Shown in pieces: positions 11,505 through 22,936 of a stretch of 64,000 bases of DNA (position 1 is the stretch's first letter; the number at the start of each line of letters is the position of its first letter). Position numbers and translations under genes: made by a program. The notes under the pieces are model-generated. The model worked only from the letters and a program-made list of their open reading frames with translations, made no database searches and had not been told where the DNA came from. This stretch comes from Calonectria ilicicola (Eukaryota; Ascomycota; Sordariomycetes; Hypocreales; Nectriaceae): contig CP085833.1 in NCBI GenBank assembly GCA_020809705.1, positions 4,278,001-4,342,000 of the forward strand, in the 5' to 3' direction.

Positions 11505-11795
11505 TCAGTATGAAAGTAGTATATATATAATATTAATTATTTCTTTGAATATTTCTTGTTTGGGTTATAGAGTCAGTCACTAGGGAAAGGATCATCGCCA
11601 ACCGTGATGAGTATCCAAAACTGTCACTTGTTTCAAATTATGAAATACAATGCGAAATTTAAGCAGTTGCATCTAGATTATAATCCCAGGGCCGACGAAT
11701 AATGGTTCAATATTTGGCATATGCGATCAAGGTATTGAGCCAAAAGGTCATCCAGCCGTACTTCGTCTCTGAAGCGCTTTCCAAGATTTCCGTCA

Positions 11796-12380
11796 TTAAT
11801 CCCAAAGCTCATTATAATCCATATCTAAATCCATCTCAAGAATTGTCTCAATCGGCTCACCGAAAGAGAAATCGGACCTCACAGACGCATCTGGAAGGTA
11901 GTCGTCATCGCCCAGCCCAAGATGATACCCGGTAGAAGCCTCGTCATTAAACTCGATGAAATCTTCTAATTCACTCTCCATTTTATCATCTCCATCTGTA
12001 GAATCCTCTATCATTATATCATCTTCGCCTTCGCCAAAATCATCTTCCATGACGTCGTCCGGGTCAGTAATCGCATGACCCTCCGCATCATCGATTTCGC
12101 TTTCAGTCCCGTCGCTATCGCTTGAAGAATAGCATTGATAGTCTGGTTTTTTCATGGCTGCAATTCGCTTCTAAAATATGTTAAACAATGTCTCCCGCTT
12201 GAAGCGCTAAGCTGTCCTTACGCTGGCACGGTTTTGGAAAATGCTTGCCTGGGATCGCCTCCCTGGTTTTGCAAGACGTACAGGCAATGTAGCGACCCAA
12301 ATTTGTCTTCCAGCATTGGTAAACTCTTCAATAGTCTGAGACCCGGGCTTTTTGGTGCATTCTAGCTCCGATGGAATCAT
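11796..12380 (-). CDS. Small acidic protein, unknown function
   Basis: Two exons (12380-12222 and 12170-11796; GTAAGG...TTTTAG, phase 0) give 177 aa. The first about 65 residues are basic (SKRIAAM region); the rest is highly acidic with runs of Asp/Glu (SDSDGTESEIDD, EGEDDIMIED) and ends in an aromatic/acidic tail (DMDYNELWD). This layout suits a nuclear or chaperone-like disordered protein, but no domain is recognised. It is convergent with the patatin gene, with under 300 bp between stops. ATG 12380 follows an AG that could be an acceptor, so an earlier exon cannot be excluded. Confidence 0.55.
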
Positions 12381-12769
12381 ATTGAGAGTGAAGTCTAGAA
12401 ACGGAATCAATAAAATGGATCAAATTAATGCAGCGCGTATCTATCGCTGTTGATGTACAAAGGTGAAATTGATGGGCATTCTGGGTTCAGTGAACTTTAA
12501 CCGGTTTCATTCCTCTATTATTCACTGCTTCTAATGGATCTAGTGTCTGCATTTCAGCTGTTTGCTTGTTAACATGTGGGATCCCCATACATTCCGGTGC
12601 ATTCCCAGCAATCATTCTCTCTTGACTTATATTTTCGGTGTTTCAATCCATCATCTCTAATCAACAGTAGCCAGAAGTTTTATCTCATTCTTCCCCTTTT
12701 TTATCTTTCCAGTTGGTATCATTTCTACCTAAGCTCTTCCACGCATCAAGCGTTCTCAACTAAACTACA
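12381..12769. promoter_or_regulatory. Divergent intergenic region
   Basis: This lies between the acidic-protein gene (minus) and the small gene at 12770 (plus). It is T/C-rich before ATG 12770 (TTCTCAACTAAACTACAATGG), a typical fungal leader. No other feature seen. Confidence 0.4.
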
Positions 12770-13123
12770 ATGGATTCTTCCATGACCGAAGTAGAATCGG
12801 CCCAGATTCTTGATCGGGCAAACGAAGGTAAATTGCCTTAATATTGTCTTCTGCCCCGCAAACATTCTAAGGTCTTGTTAGTGGGGCTCATTGAGTGTAT
12901 AAAAGACCTTCTCGAAGCATTGAAGGATCCTAGGTCAACGATGAAGCACGATGCTCCAAAGGCTGAAATCAATGGCCGAGAAGCCAACCTCGAAACAGCC
13001 CTCAAGGTTTATCTCTCTGCGGAAGAAAGGTTTAGCGCTATCAAGGGCGAAAGATCTCTTGATCCCAGTATGCAAATTGTCTTAGACATCCTACAGAAAG
13101 CAAAAAAGGATACGAGTGTGTGA
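12770..13123 (+). CDS. Small helical protein, unknown; in-frame extension after TGA
   Basis: Exons 12770-12827 and 12882-13123 (intron GTAAAT...GTTAG) give 99 aa with alternating charged and hydrophobic residues suggesting helices (LIECIKDLLEAL). No family recognised. After the TGA (13121-13123, context TGA CTC) the same frame stays open to 13378 for another 84 codons, including a hydrophobic segment (GFILLISSYL) and a helical tail ending PFLPK. Either the annotated stop is a recent nonsense change, or read-through makes a longer form, or the downstream frame is chance. A 30-base GTGTGT...CTAG excision would restore the frame, but that is shorter than normal fungal introns. Confidence 0.45.
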
Positions 13124-13378
13124 CTCCGGAACATTGAGTGGCTAGCAAGTTCAAAGGTGGCACAGTCAGTAGCCAGGATCAACCCTCCTGGCAAGAATTT
13201 GATGAACTTCTCTTCAAGAGCAGGCTTCATTTTACTCATTTCTAGCTACCTCAACAAAAGCCGGGGTGTCAGGATCGTCCCCTCTCGAGACACTTTCTTA
13301 ACACCTAAATTGTCTTTGCACATGATGCGCGACGCAGATAAATTCTACGAGTTGCTTATTCCTTTTTTGCCTAAATGA

Positions 13379-13742
13379 AGCTTCGAGGATGATGCTCGAT
13401 GTATGAAAATTCCTTCAGCTACTCCTCTATCTTATGATATAAGGTATAAATACCAGAGACGATTCAATAAATCTTCGTGACGTTTTAACCAATGGTCCAC
13501 CTACTCTTTCCCTCGACCGCCACACCGCTTAATCAAGTGAATGAGATTGGATTAAACTTTTGATAAGAAACTGCTGGTACCTCACCAAGTCTTCCTTTAT
13601 AGCTTCCTCTCATGAAGAGTACCCTGAAAAAAATACGGTTGCCCCGCTTCTCTCTTGTCTACCTAGTTGTCGCATCACCTCCTCCACCCCACCATACTAC
13701 CCGTGCCGCCACCCCAATGTTAGTTGTTAAAAGCCCTCAGCC
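13379..13742. other. Intergenic region
   Basis: The 3' flanks of two convergent genes. AT-rich with no supported feature. Confidence 0.4.
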
Positions 13743-14837
13743 TCAGGTAGTGTTGTGGGATGGGTCGGGGACAACAAGAACAGCCATCATGGCGGCTTTT
13801 TGTATAATGGGGGCCATTTCGAAATAGTCGTCATCAGAATCAGCAAGCAAAGTGCAGGAAATAATAATAAACGGCCGATAGGCGAATCCTGGAATCTTTT
13901 CCTCTTCCAAAGCCCCCTGTAAAATACCTTGAGCCAACTTCAGCAACGTTTCTTCGTTGACAAGGTGAAATGACTCTCCTAATATCGGCCAGAGGGCCTG
14001 CGGTTGTTAGTTACCATGTGCCCAATGAATAGAACTCTACAAGATAATACAAACCTCGCAAGCCTGGACAGCCTCTGCCGCATCGGACTCGTCAAAGAAG
14101 TCGTTGGTTCCATCTATAAGCTGTCGTATCCTTTCAATGTGGCGTTCATCATGCGCTATCTCTTGGATTCCCACGTCATTCAGCATATCTTGTAAAGCAT
14201 CGATGGCTTGGTCCAAGTATGCCGTGGATTTAGTTTCATCCAAGGTACTCTCTTCCTCTTTATCTGGGTTCTGACCCAGGTACCTCCGGCAAAATCTAGT
14301 AATATTTGCTCTCCAGAGATTCTTTCGCTCGATCGACTTGTGGAGGGACGCACCTTCAGTCCATTCAGAGTAGTAAACTAGTCGAGGCTCGATGGTCCGA
14401 GGGAGTTGTGCAACCCGACAAAGACCGTTCTCTTTTTCGAGGAGTCGAAACAAGTTGCACCGGACATCAGTAAGACGTCTCACAACTTTTATTGTCCTCG
14501 GGAATGTGGCCACAGTCGGGTGAACATCAGGGTTGAAAGTGGAGTGTCTGCCAAGTGTGCTCAACTCCATTTCTGCCACATCTTCCGGTAGAATCTCGCC
14601 AACCAACACCACAAGACTGCCAAGAAGCTCGGGATTTAGATCAAGTTCCGTTCCACTCCACTCGTCGCCTGCGTCTGTGTTGTCGACGATGGACAGTGTG
14701 TTTCCAGCGCTGCGACTGTCTGTGACATTCGAGTCTTTTCGCACGCGAATCACACGGTAGAGTTGTCGATCCGTCTGCCCAGTGTTATAAGCCCAGAGTT
14801 TAGCATTAAAAGCGAGATCTATCCGCGGTGTAGACAT
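13743..14837 (-). CDS. Hypothetical protein (345 aa)
   Basis: Two exons (14837-14055 and 13997-13743; GTTTGT...CGCAG, phase 0). The start at ATG 14837 (ACAATGTCT) is clear. The protein begins MSTPRIDLAFNAKLWAY, with mixed alpha/beta character. A middle part has RVAQLPRTIEPRLVYYS and an acidic helical region (about 215-260), and the C-terminus is hydrophobic (PFIIISCTLLADSDDDYFEMAP). No domain, signal peptide or certain membrane span is recognised. Coding composition and a clean splice support a real gene. Function unknown. Confidence 0.65.
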
Positions 14838-16099
14838 TGTTATTCACGCTTGATGTGCCAAGCCAATAAGCTGAGGGAGGGAAAGGGTCGCCCAAAAATG
14901 ATAGCGCAAGTGAAAGGCTGCAATGGAGTACTAAAAGTGAGCCGTCAGCGAATAAAGGCTATTGCGCATAATGTATGAACTAACCAATTTATTGGACAGC
15001 TCCGCTGAGGCTAAAGAGGAGAATTGCTAAAAGGGAAAAGGGTGTGGTGCTTTATGCGGCGACTAGTCGAGGACAAGTAGCAGAGGAAAATGACAGTCTC
15101 TAGCGCAAAACTGGGAAAGCAGCAGTCAGTAATTGCGGGAAGAACAGGACGTTTAAGATGTAAACTGACCAAACCGAAAGCTAAGAACAAGGTGTCATGA
15201 AGCGATGACGTAGAGATCAAGTCGAGGCTCTTCAAGAGGAAAGCGGGTAATCGCACTGCCCAAGTCTCGGGAAGAATGAAGAGCTGCAACTCAAAACTAA
15301 GGAGATTTTTAGCGAAGAAAAATTTGGAGAGGATGTTGACAAACGGCTCACGACAGTTGTCGAGAAAGAAAGCTGTAGGGGGATATGCGATAAAGTTAAA
15401 TATTGAGGGGAGAAGTCTCAGAAGAAAGACTCAGGGCGCTTGATGCGGCGAGACTCAAGATGATGGCTGAGGAGGGTTGTTGGCAAAAGCACAGCAAAAA
15501 GTGTGCCAGTGACACATCAGACGAGAGAAAGCGCCGCCAAATGAAACTTGGGTGTGGCTCTAAATGAGTGGAACGCCAAAATTGAGGGGTGTGCAGAAGG
15601 AGCCAGAGGTCGCGATGCTCTGGGTCATGACTAGAGGACAAGTTACTTTGGAAACAAACAAGACCGTAGGAAGAAGTGAAGCATCGCACAAGAACGCATG
15701 CCGCCAGGATGAGATCAAACGTGGACCTAAGAGTGGGCCTGGCTTAGGGAGGCAAACCCCTTAGGGGAGCAGGCATAATGGCAAACAACAAGCCAGCCAT
15801 TTTCGCCTAAATGTGTTTTTGTTTGTCGCCTCTCCCGTTGTGAAACCTGCCTCTTTCATTGAATCACTCCCTAAACGCGTCTTGGGTCTTAGACGGAGAT
15901 GGGTCTGTGCAACCTTGGCCAGTGTACAAATAAAATCTCTCCCCTCATGAATCCATCTCCTCTTCCAAAACTTTTACCTTTCACACATAACATTTCTGTT
16001 ACAACTCAAGGGCGGACTGCTGGTTCGCCCGCCTTTTCTTTTGCCGATCGCCACCCTTACTCGGGTTGCCAAATCGGAGCCGCATTCAACCTTTGCCTT
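14838..16099. other. Long intergenic region
   Basis: Frames on both strands (15011-15289, 15396-15689, 15564-15764) lack domains and start contexts. I see no RNA gene. The right end leads into the duplicated segment at 16.1 kb. Confidence 0.4.
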
Positions 16100-16175
16100 T
16101 TCCAACAGGCAACTTTCGACAATACATCTTGTGCCGCGCTTGAGCCTCAAGATCTTTTCGCCGCCCCTCCTCAAC
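16100..16175 (-). repeat. Diverged duplicate, copy 1 (RIP-like)
   Basis: About 75 bp align without gaps to 16260-16335. In the 50-bp core (16115-16164 versus 16275-16324) 15 positions differ and 14 of these are transitions. On the minus strand both copies read as similar basic helices: RKDLEAQARHKMYCRK here, RKNLKAQARCKAYRR in copy 2. This copy is in a different frame from copy 2, so any gene is broken. Confidence 0.55.
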
Positions 16176-16259
16176 CTCGTCGTTCCTTGTGGGTTCTCGT
16201 GTTTTGTGTCACTGATCTTCCACTCTGACCAATTCTGGCTAGCCCCTTGATGTATTCCT

Positions 16260-16335
16260 CCCGAACGAGCAGCATTCGACGGTACGCCTTGCACCGTGCC
16301 TGAGCCTTCAGGTTCTTCCGCCACTCTTCGTCAAA
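16260..16335 (-). repeat. Diverged duplicate, copy 2 (RIP-like)
   Basis: Partner of 16100-16175. The minus-strand frame continues past the repeat (LLVREEYIKGLARIGQ) before a stop near 16180. It looks like a relic of a gene with internal helical repeats. Family unknown. Confidence 0.5.
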
Positions 16336-16439
16336 TATTGTTGTAAGTGAGCCTTTGCATGAACAACTGCATCCTTGAGAGATTATTTACAGCCTTTTAT
16401 AGCTTCATTTCGTGCCCCCATACTACCCGTTCGTTCTTT

Positions 16440-17100
16440 ACCCCATCGACACGATGTTGTTCATCTCATTCGAGGATTTCGTCAATGATTTGGCCAGCAA
16501 CTTCATAAAGGTCAAGCAGCGGGGGACTTCAAATACAACCTGCGACTCCACCAAGACAAGAGATTCCGTGAAGAAAGCGCTTCTGATATGATACATGGTT
16601 CGCCCCTGATATTGGCTCACCACGGTCGAAAGACGATGCAGGCACTAACCGCACAAATGGCAGAAGCAAGCTTCGTCATCAGCAAGATCTTGACTCGTCT
16701 TCAGACAACCCAGAGGTTGCCGTCGTGGTTATTTCGGGCCTGTCCTCACATATGCGGGGCAGGCCAGAATGCCTTGCCAAAGGTCATGCAGGGTGGTCTT
16801 GTACACAAGCGACTCTTGTCTCGACGAACCCAGAAGTATCACTCTCATTGTCTCGAACCTCAGGTTCATGAAACATTTGTGTCCCTCAGGAACGGCTGCC
16901 GGCCCTGTTCTCATGACGGGTTGAGGTTTGACAAACCAGTCCCCTCTTCAACCGCCGAACACTTCTTACAGCAAATTTTGCCTCCAGGGTTAAAGTTACT
17001 CCAGAACTTGGTATGTATAAATCCAGCATGTATAACTCGAAATGAAATTTATCGGGTTTCTTCCCGAAATTACATCTGCTGTGAGTACTGACCCGAAATA
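16440..17100 (+). pseudogene. Degenerate coding-like stretch upstream of helicase relic
   Basis: From 16454 a plus frame starts MLFISFEDFVNDLA and meets a stop near 16588. Another frame is open from 16588 to 17091 (167 aa, Cys- and His-containing) with no recognisable fold. It may be the decayed N-terminal half of the SNF2-like gene that follows. This is inference only. Confidence 0.25.
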
Positions 17101-17104
17101 GGAT

Positions 17105-18351
17105 CTGTTTTCGTCTGCCAGTGTCGTAGCTACGGAATTCCCTGCTTTAAAGACGGCGCTTAAACCCCACCAAAAACTCGGAAAGGAAAGATTAAAAATC
17201 TTAGCCAGATCCGACGTCAAGGGGGGTTTCCTGTGCGACCCCGTAGGGCTCGGAAAATCTCTCACAGCGCTTGTCGCTGCATTAGAGATCCGGAATTCCA
17301 TGCTCCCACAGTGTGGGTTCATTTTGGTGGTCTGCCCCCCTAGTTGTGTTTTGCAACGGGTCAATGAGATAATCATGCACTTTTTGGAGGTGGGTTTTAT
17401 ATTTGACATTTTGCTACTGTCTGGAGATCTGATGTTGACGAATTCTTACTACAGGATCAGCGTCCTTCATGCGCCATCCTCGATCAGGTGGATGTCTCCG
17501 CGATGGCCCTCTTAGAGTACGACGTGGTAATATGCACTCCTGGCTTTGTGTTGAATCGATATCGGGATCACCAAAGTCAGCTTCTCCTTGCCTCCACGGC
17601 TGGAATGCTTTCAAGGACTGTGGCTGACAAAACATTCTCTAAAATCAACAAAAGACTCGTCGCGCCTCTCCATTCGGATATTTATGAGCGCAGCCAGAAG
17701 AACACCCCTGTCTTGATCCTGGACGAATGCCATCAGTATCGGAATAAAACTCGCTAGCAAATGCGGCAATTAAATCGCTTTCGTACCACCACGCCTTTCT
17801 ATTAACAGGGACGCCAATGTTCAACAATTGACTCGATTTAGCCGCACAAATTGCTTTATTGCCAAGTGGAGGACAAAGGTTTCGGTGTCATCTCGAGAAT
17901 GCAGTTCTTGTAAGCAATGGATGTGCGTGTGATTGATGAGTTCATACCCGTCCTCGATCTCCATGGAGCATCACCCGTCATCATCACGAAAACATTTTGG
18001 ACGCCCGGTCTCAGAGAGCAAGTTATTGGCTGCGCATATAATATGCCTCAAACTAAGATCGTTCATGTCTGGGAATGTGTGGGTAGCTCGTCGGATATCG
18101 ACAGGCTTCTCGAAACTTTGTCGGCTGAAGACAAGGGCCATAGTGATAATACGGATTCCGTTCTCCGACGCGATGAAAGTGGACTTTTCTTTCATATCTG
18201 CCCACTCGTGAAGAATTTGAAGCAGCCAGTGTTCGGAAGTGACCAAACCCGACAAGTTTTCCGAATTTTCCTGCAGCCTGGTTTGAACTTTTTGGTGATC
18301 AGATCCAGAATCACAGGACAGAAGCATGGAACGATATCCGAGGCTAAATAA
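17105..18351 (+). pseudogene. SNF2-family helicase/ATPase relic
   Basis: Pieces of a SNF2 ATPase occur in order. There is a Q-motif-like LKPHQ, then Walker A DPVGLGKSL (17237-17263; family norm DEMGLGKT), and motif Ia-like LVVCPPSCVLQRVNEI. After a possible GTGGGT...ACAG intron (17391-17452) comes Walker B DECH (17722-17733). The frame then hits TAG (17755-17757), while motif III LTGTPM (17799-17819) continues in another frame and also meets a stop. From 17917 a 144-codon frame matches the far C-terminal helicase segment (FWTPGLREQVIGCAYN-P-QTK-VHVW), where the usual R-x-x-R of motif VI has become C-x-x-N. Nearly all of the second RecA lobe is missing. It cannot encode a working enzyme. Confidence 0.8.
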
Positions 18352-18658
18352 TATAATTTTAGATTATCTTAGTTATTTATTTTATCTCATTCTAATTTTT
18401 CTCATCGCAGTATCAATAGAAAAAAGAAATTGGAACTACCAGGCGTGCAATTTCGCCTTGCTTCAGTCATTTCATTGAAAACCAAGTATTGCAGATTCAG
18501 ACAGTAGTTTAATGTAATTTTCAAATTATGCGTAATTATTCCAGTAAAAATCTAGCTTTGCGCAGTCTAAAAGGCTGCATGTACTCGCGCCGCAAATGAT
18601 ATCCATCTAAGCCAACTCCAAAAAAAAACGCCGCATTCTATGATGCCGAATGGGGCAA
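18352..18658. other. AT-rich spacer
   Basis: Strongly AT-rich (TTTATTTTATC-type runs) with no gene. It separates the helicase relic from the convergent small gene. Confidence 0.4.
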
Positions 18659-18955
18659 TTACCAGCCCAAGATGTTGAAGAGAGATGTTCGAGGGTCGGT
18701 GACGACGCTTCCTTCAAATGACTTTGCCCTTGCGGTCTCGCTTTGGACCGAGTTTTGCTGGCTAAAGTATCGGTCGAAGGTGCGAGATTGAGTCCTGAGC
18801 TGGGAGCGCACATAGGTGCCAACCACAGCGGTGCTGCCAACAGCGGCGAGAACCCTGTAAAAGTAGGCGTTAGCAAAGGCTGTGGTGGGGTGTGGGTGTG
18901 AGTGGGTCTGGGCTTACTTGGAGCCAATGGGCATAGCCTTGGTGATAGCGACCAT
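18659..18955 (-). CDS. Small conserved-looking membrane protein (77 aa)
   Basis: Two exons, 18955-18918 and 18854-18659, joined by a GTAAGC...TTTTACAG intron, give 77 aa beginning MVAITKAMPIGSK. A hydrophobic span (VLAAVGSTAVVGTYV) follows, then a basic region and a tail ending NILGW. ATG context TCAAAATGG is ideal, and a TATA-like element lies 135-155 bp upstream. The size, single N-terminal span and positive flank would suit a mitochondrial or ER membrane microprotein, but I recognise no named family. The coding evidence is the clean splice with phase agreement and the strong start. Confidence 0.65.
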
Positions 18956-19087
18956 TTTGATTGTGAGGGTGGTTGTTGATTGGATTGAGGATGTAGTTGA
19001 GAGTGGAAAGTAGTTGTTGATGGAGGTGATTGATTGAATGTGATGCTGATGCTGATGATGGTGGCTATACTTCACAACCATTGCCTT

Positions 19088-19112
19088 TCTTATATACTAG
19101 TTTATACTCCTC
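19088..19112 (-). promoter_or_regulatory. TATA-like element of the 77-aa protein gene
   Basis: On the minus strand AGTATAAAC and GTATATAAG lie next to each other about 135-155 bp before ATG 18955. Confidence 0.45.
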
Positions 19113-20862
19113 GTCCTCCAGACTTTTGATCATCATCGTACTCTTTCTTGGTGGGATGTTGACTGGGGCTCGGTCGTGGTGTGATCCCCACTGCCCATAA
19201 TCCCAATCGGGCGCTGCCGCAACACGCCATGGCCCGATCCATCGCTTGATGACCCTGGCCAGACCAATCTAGCCAAACTCACGGCACTTGGAGCATCACA
19301 AACGGAATCGGACGAAATCGATCGGGATCTTTCATTCCAGAATCGGATCTCCCATGATGCTATTTTTGAGTTGCACCGTGGAGTCTGGCCCCAAGGCGTT
19401 GCATTAATTACCACAGTTGTAGAAGCTGTAGTGGTCGGTGCATGCACTGCACTGCACTGCACCACCACCATACCTCCCCAAACACTCTGTCAAGCCCAGA
19501 AAATATCACAATCCCTCTCATCTCCGTTTAGTTCTAAATCTTCTTATCGAATAAAGTCTCTCACTAATTCTTCGGCCGTTTCTTCTTCCGAATGCGCCCG
19601 TTAATCGAGCTGCTATCGTATTTTTGATGATCTCACCAGACCTCGCCCGACAAAAATTCGGGTGCTGAAAACACCTGATGATCGGCATCGGCGTCAGCCG
19701 ACAGCGCCCAATGAGGAACACAGCCCCACAACAATCGCAAAGTTTCTCGACAGACATCTCAATGGCTCGACATCCACGGCTCTTGACCACGGCTCTTGAC
19801 CACGGAAACAAAATTCTAGGTTGCCATCACTGAAGATATCATCACAAGGCTCTGGTATTAAAATTTTTTTATGGAACATGGCGCTGTCCTGTGACACACT
19901 TGACTTACCGACGCCGTCCTCCGCCATATCCACTAAACTCTGTCCGCTCAGGGGCGCTACGTACAGTACAGCACAACACCCCCCCTGAAAGATTGTCTCT
20001 GCGACATCTACACTTTGCACATCACCAAACTTAACTGCTCTAAATGTCGATTTGGTAGTTGAAGAATAAATAAAGAAATAATAAAATAATATAAATAAAT
20101 TATTAATTTATTTTTTGTACTTTTAATTTAGAAATGGCAGGAAAAGTAAAAGGATGCATGAAATCCTTGATGGTTTGCAGTGTAGTGCCTAACCAACTCT
20201 ACAACACCACTCAGCAACAAATTACCATCTGCCAGACATCGCGACGTGTTCAACCGGGAACCCGAATTTGACCGAGAAACGACTATGGCGATTTTTATTA
20301 GTCCATTTATTCTCTCACTTACCAAAATACAATATCGAAAAGATCTAATTTGTGATGTTGCAGGGTAGCCTTAGCCCTCCCCAGCTATCATGGCTGAAAC
20401 TATCCCGGCTGTGGTCGGATGGGATCCGGTATGTTCCAAAGACTATAAAAAATCCACCATTGCGGAAAGCTAGAGATGGCCAATCAGCATAACGCTTAGA
20501 ACTTTTATTCCCAGTCATTCTCTCATTCATGCTACCCTTAACTTTGAACTGTCAGGACAAGAATTATTGACGTTGTCACGTCTGCACAATTGAGATTATT
20601 ATTTTCGTCGTAAAAATGACACGAGATAATAAATTTATAGGAATGAAGTGGATGTTTCCGATAATTTACATTGCTAATGTTCTGTCTTGTTTGGGTAGAC
20701 TTGATGAATTGAGTCACAGCGCGCGAATAAAAATGAGTTCATGGGAGTAATAAAGCCCAGAATAAAACACGAGATCTCAATTTCGTTTCTTTTCGGTATC
20801 CATACGTTCAAGTCGTTAAAAACTATGTACTGGGTTACATTTTATGATAGCTAATACTATAT
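19113..20862. other. Intergenic region
   Basis: No gene supported in about 1.75 kb. It holds a short CTGCA tandem run near 19440-19460 and a very AT-rich, nearly palindromic stretch at 20060-20125 (AAATAAATTATTAATTTATTT). Confidence 0.45.
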
Positions 20863-22936
20863 TTATGCTTCCTGCTTTCGCTCAACCTCAACGCCAGTGG
20901 CGCGATCCTCATCGGCCATGCGCTGTTTCTCGTTCTGGGCGTTATCAATCTCCTCAGCGGCCTTGTTGCCGTGAAGACCAATCTTGTACCAAGGCAGCTC
21001 GAAGAGGTCATCCATGCTCTCCAGGCTGCGGCCACTGGTCTCAGGAACGGAGACCCAAACCCAGAGACCACCAATAAAGGTAACTGCGGCAAAGCACCAG
21101 AAAGTTCCCTTGGGGGAGATACCACCGTTGCTGGTGGAAAGCAGCATGTTGGGAACAGCACGGGAGTTTCCGTACTGGTTGGCAAAGTGGAGAGTCATGG
21201 CAATGGAGGTGGCCAGGGCTCGGATTCGCAGAGGGAACAACTCGGCAGTGAGAAGGTACTGCATGGAGTTCCAGCCAAGAGCCCAACCGAATCCAGAGAT
21301 GTAGATCATAGCAATGGCACCTCGGCTAGCACCCTTGTCCTTGTTGGGAAGAACGAAATCGTCCACAATACCCAGCTCAGGGACGGAGGTGAGGAAAGAG
21401 GCGACATAAATCATGGCGATGGTCTGGAGGGTAATACCAGTCAAGAGAGCTCTCTTACGTCCGATAACATCGACAAGGAAGAGAGCGCAAATGAGGGCAG
21501 CGCACAGCTTGACGATACCGAACACAGCAGTGACCAAGAGCGACTCCTGAGTTCCTGTGATTCCGAGCAGGCTGAACAAGTCAGGGGCATAGAGAGTGAT
21601 GGAACCAGCTCCAGACCACTGAGAGAGGAACTGGACCATGCAAGAGAGGTAGAGACGGTAGAGATTGCTGGGGACAAAGATCATCTCCTTGATCTTGCCG
21701 AGAATGCCAACACCCTGGGTGGCCTCAAGCTCGTGATCGTGAGCAGCCTGAATGTTGGAGATCTCACGCAGAACGTACTCGCCATCAGCAGGCTGTCGTC
21801 GGAGGCGGCCCATGACGTGTGCTGCGTCGGCTGATTTGCCTTCCTTGATGAGGAATCGGGGCGATTCGTACTGGAAGAAGCTGAGGATGAAGATGATACC
21901 GGACATCATGATGTGCAGACTCGTAGGAACGAGCCAGCGGTTGTGAGTGTGATCACTCATGTGGAGAGCGCAGCCATAACTAAAGCGCAAGTAAGTTAGT
22001 GTTGTTCATTAATACTCAATCCATCCTTTGCTGTCTGTGAAGGTCGCCTTCTCGCAGGAAAAGGAGACCGTACACATTGACTCGAGGATGGATTGGGGGG
22101 AAAGTTTGGGTTCTTACTTAGCGAAATAAGCTACTACAATTCCCAGATACACTGCTCCACTATTGAATGTTAGAAAAAAGATTTCGGTGGTCGTGGGTGA
22201 AGGTGTAGCGGAGGTGGGTGAGGGTGAGGTTATTCAGATCGGGACCCGAGACAACACCACACAACACCACACAACGCCATTTAAGTGGGGAAAAAACTTA
22301 CGTGAAAATACAGGTGCAAAGACCACGAATAGAAGCAGGAGCAACTTCAGCAATGTACACGGGGCTGTGGTTGGTTAGAATTTGCCGATCGCGTTGATCT
22401 TTAGGGGCTGCGCGCAACATACCCGACCACAGGAGTCTGACCAACACCAAGACCAGCGATAAATCGACCAGCGTAGATTGCGCCAAGGCTTCCCTTAACG
22501 CCACCGCCCATGAAAATGGCAATTCCAGCAGCCCAGAGCACGCAGAGGAATCGGGTAGCCCAGATACGGCCAATTCGGTCACAGATCAAGAAAGCACTAG
22601 CACCATTTGTTAGCCGCAGAACTCAACAAGACATGCATATTAGGACGGGCGCATTTACATCAAAGCACCACCAACGGAGCCAAGCTGAACCATGGCAGAG
22701 ACATTAGCCTTGATGTTAGCCTGCTCAACCGTGCTGTACGACTCATAGTTGATTGTCTTCTTGAAGTCGGCCGAGTTAAAGGCACCCGAAATCAGACCCT
22801 CGTCAATACCTCGAGCGGCACCGAGCAGGGCAAAGGAGACGACGGAGAACCATAGTCTCCAGTTGAAGACACCCTCGGGCTCGCCCAGGTCCTTCAACTT
22901 GAAGATGTTGACGGGCTTCTTGACGCCACCAGCCAT
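20863..22936 (-). CDS. MFS sugar/quinate permease-like transporter
   Basis: Five exons (22936-22659, 22596-22423, 22364-22302, 22159-22118, 21979-20863) give 557 aa in full phase agreement. Sugar-porter signatures are visible: DEGLISGAF in TM1, DRIGR in loop 2-3, a TM4/5 region with GRFIAGLGVG, PESPR-type motif (here YESPRFLI) at the end of TM6, DVIGRKR in loop 8-9, and PETSGRSLE at the end of TM12. The opening (VKKPVNIFKLKDL) and loop pattern resemble the fungal quinate permease (QutD/QA-Y) branch. Substrate is therefore probably quinate or a related polyol/sugar, imported by proton symport at the plasma membrane. No quinate catabolic genes are nearby, so the specificity is inference. Confidence 0.88.

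Noticed and set aside
15396..15689. 97-codon minus frame
   Set aside because: Low-complexity Ser/Leu composition, no family and no splice or promoter support.
20971..21834. 287-codon plus-strand frame
   Set aside because: Lies fully antisense to the intact MFS transporter and has no domain; it is a shadow of biased codon use.
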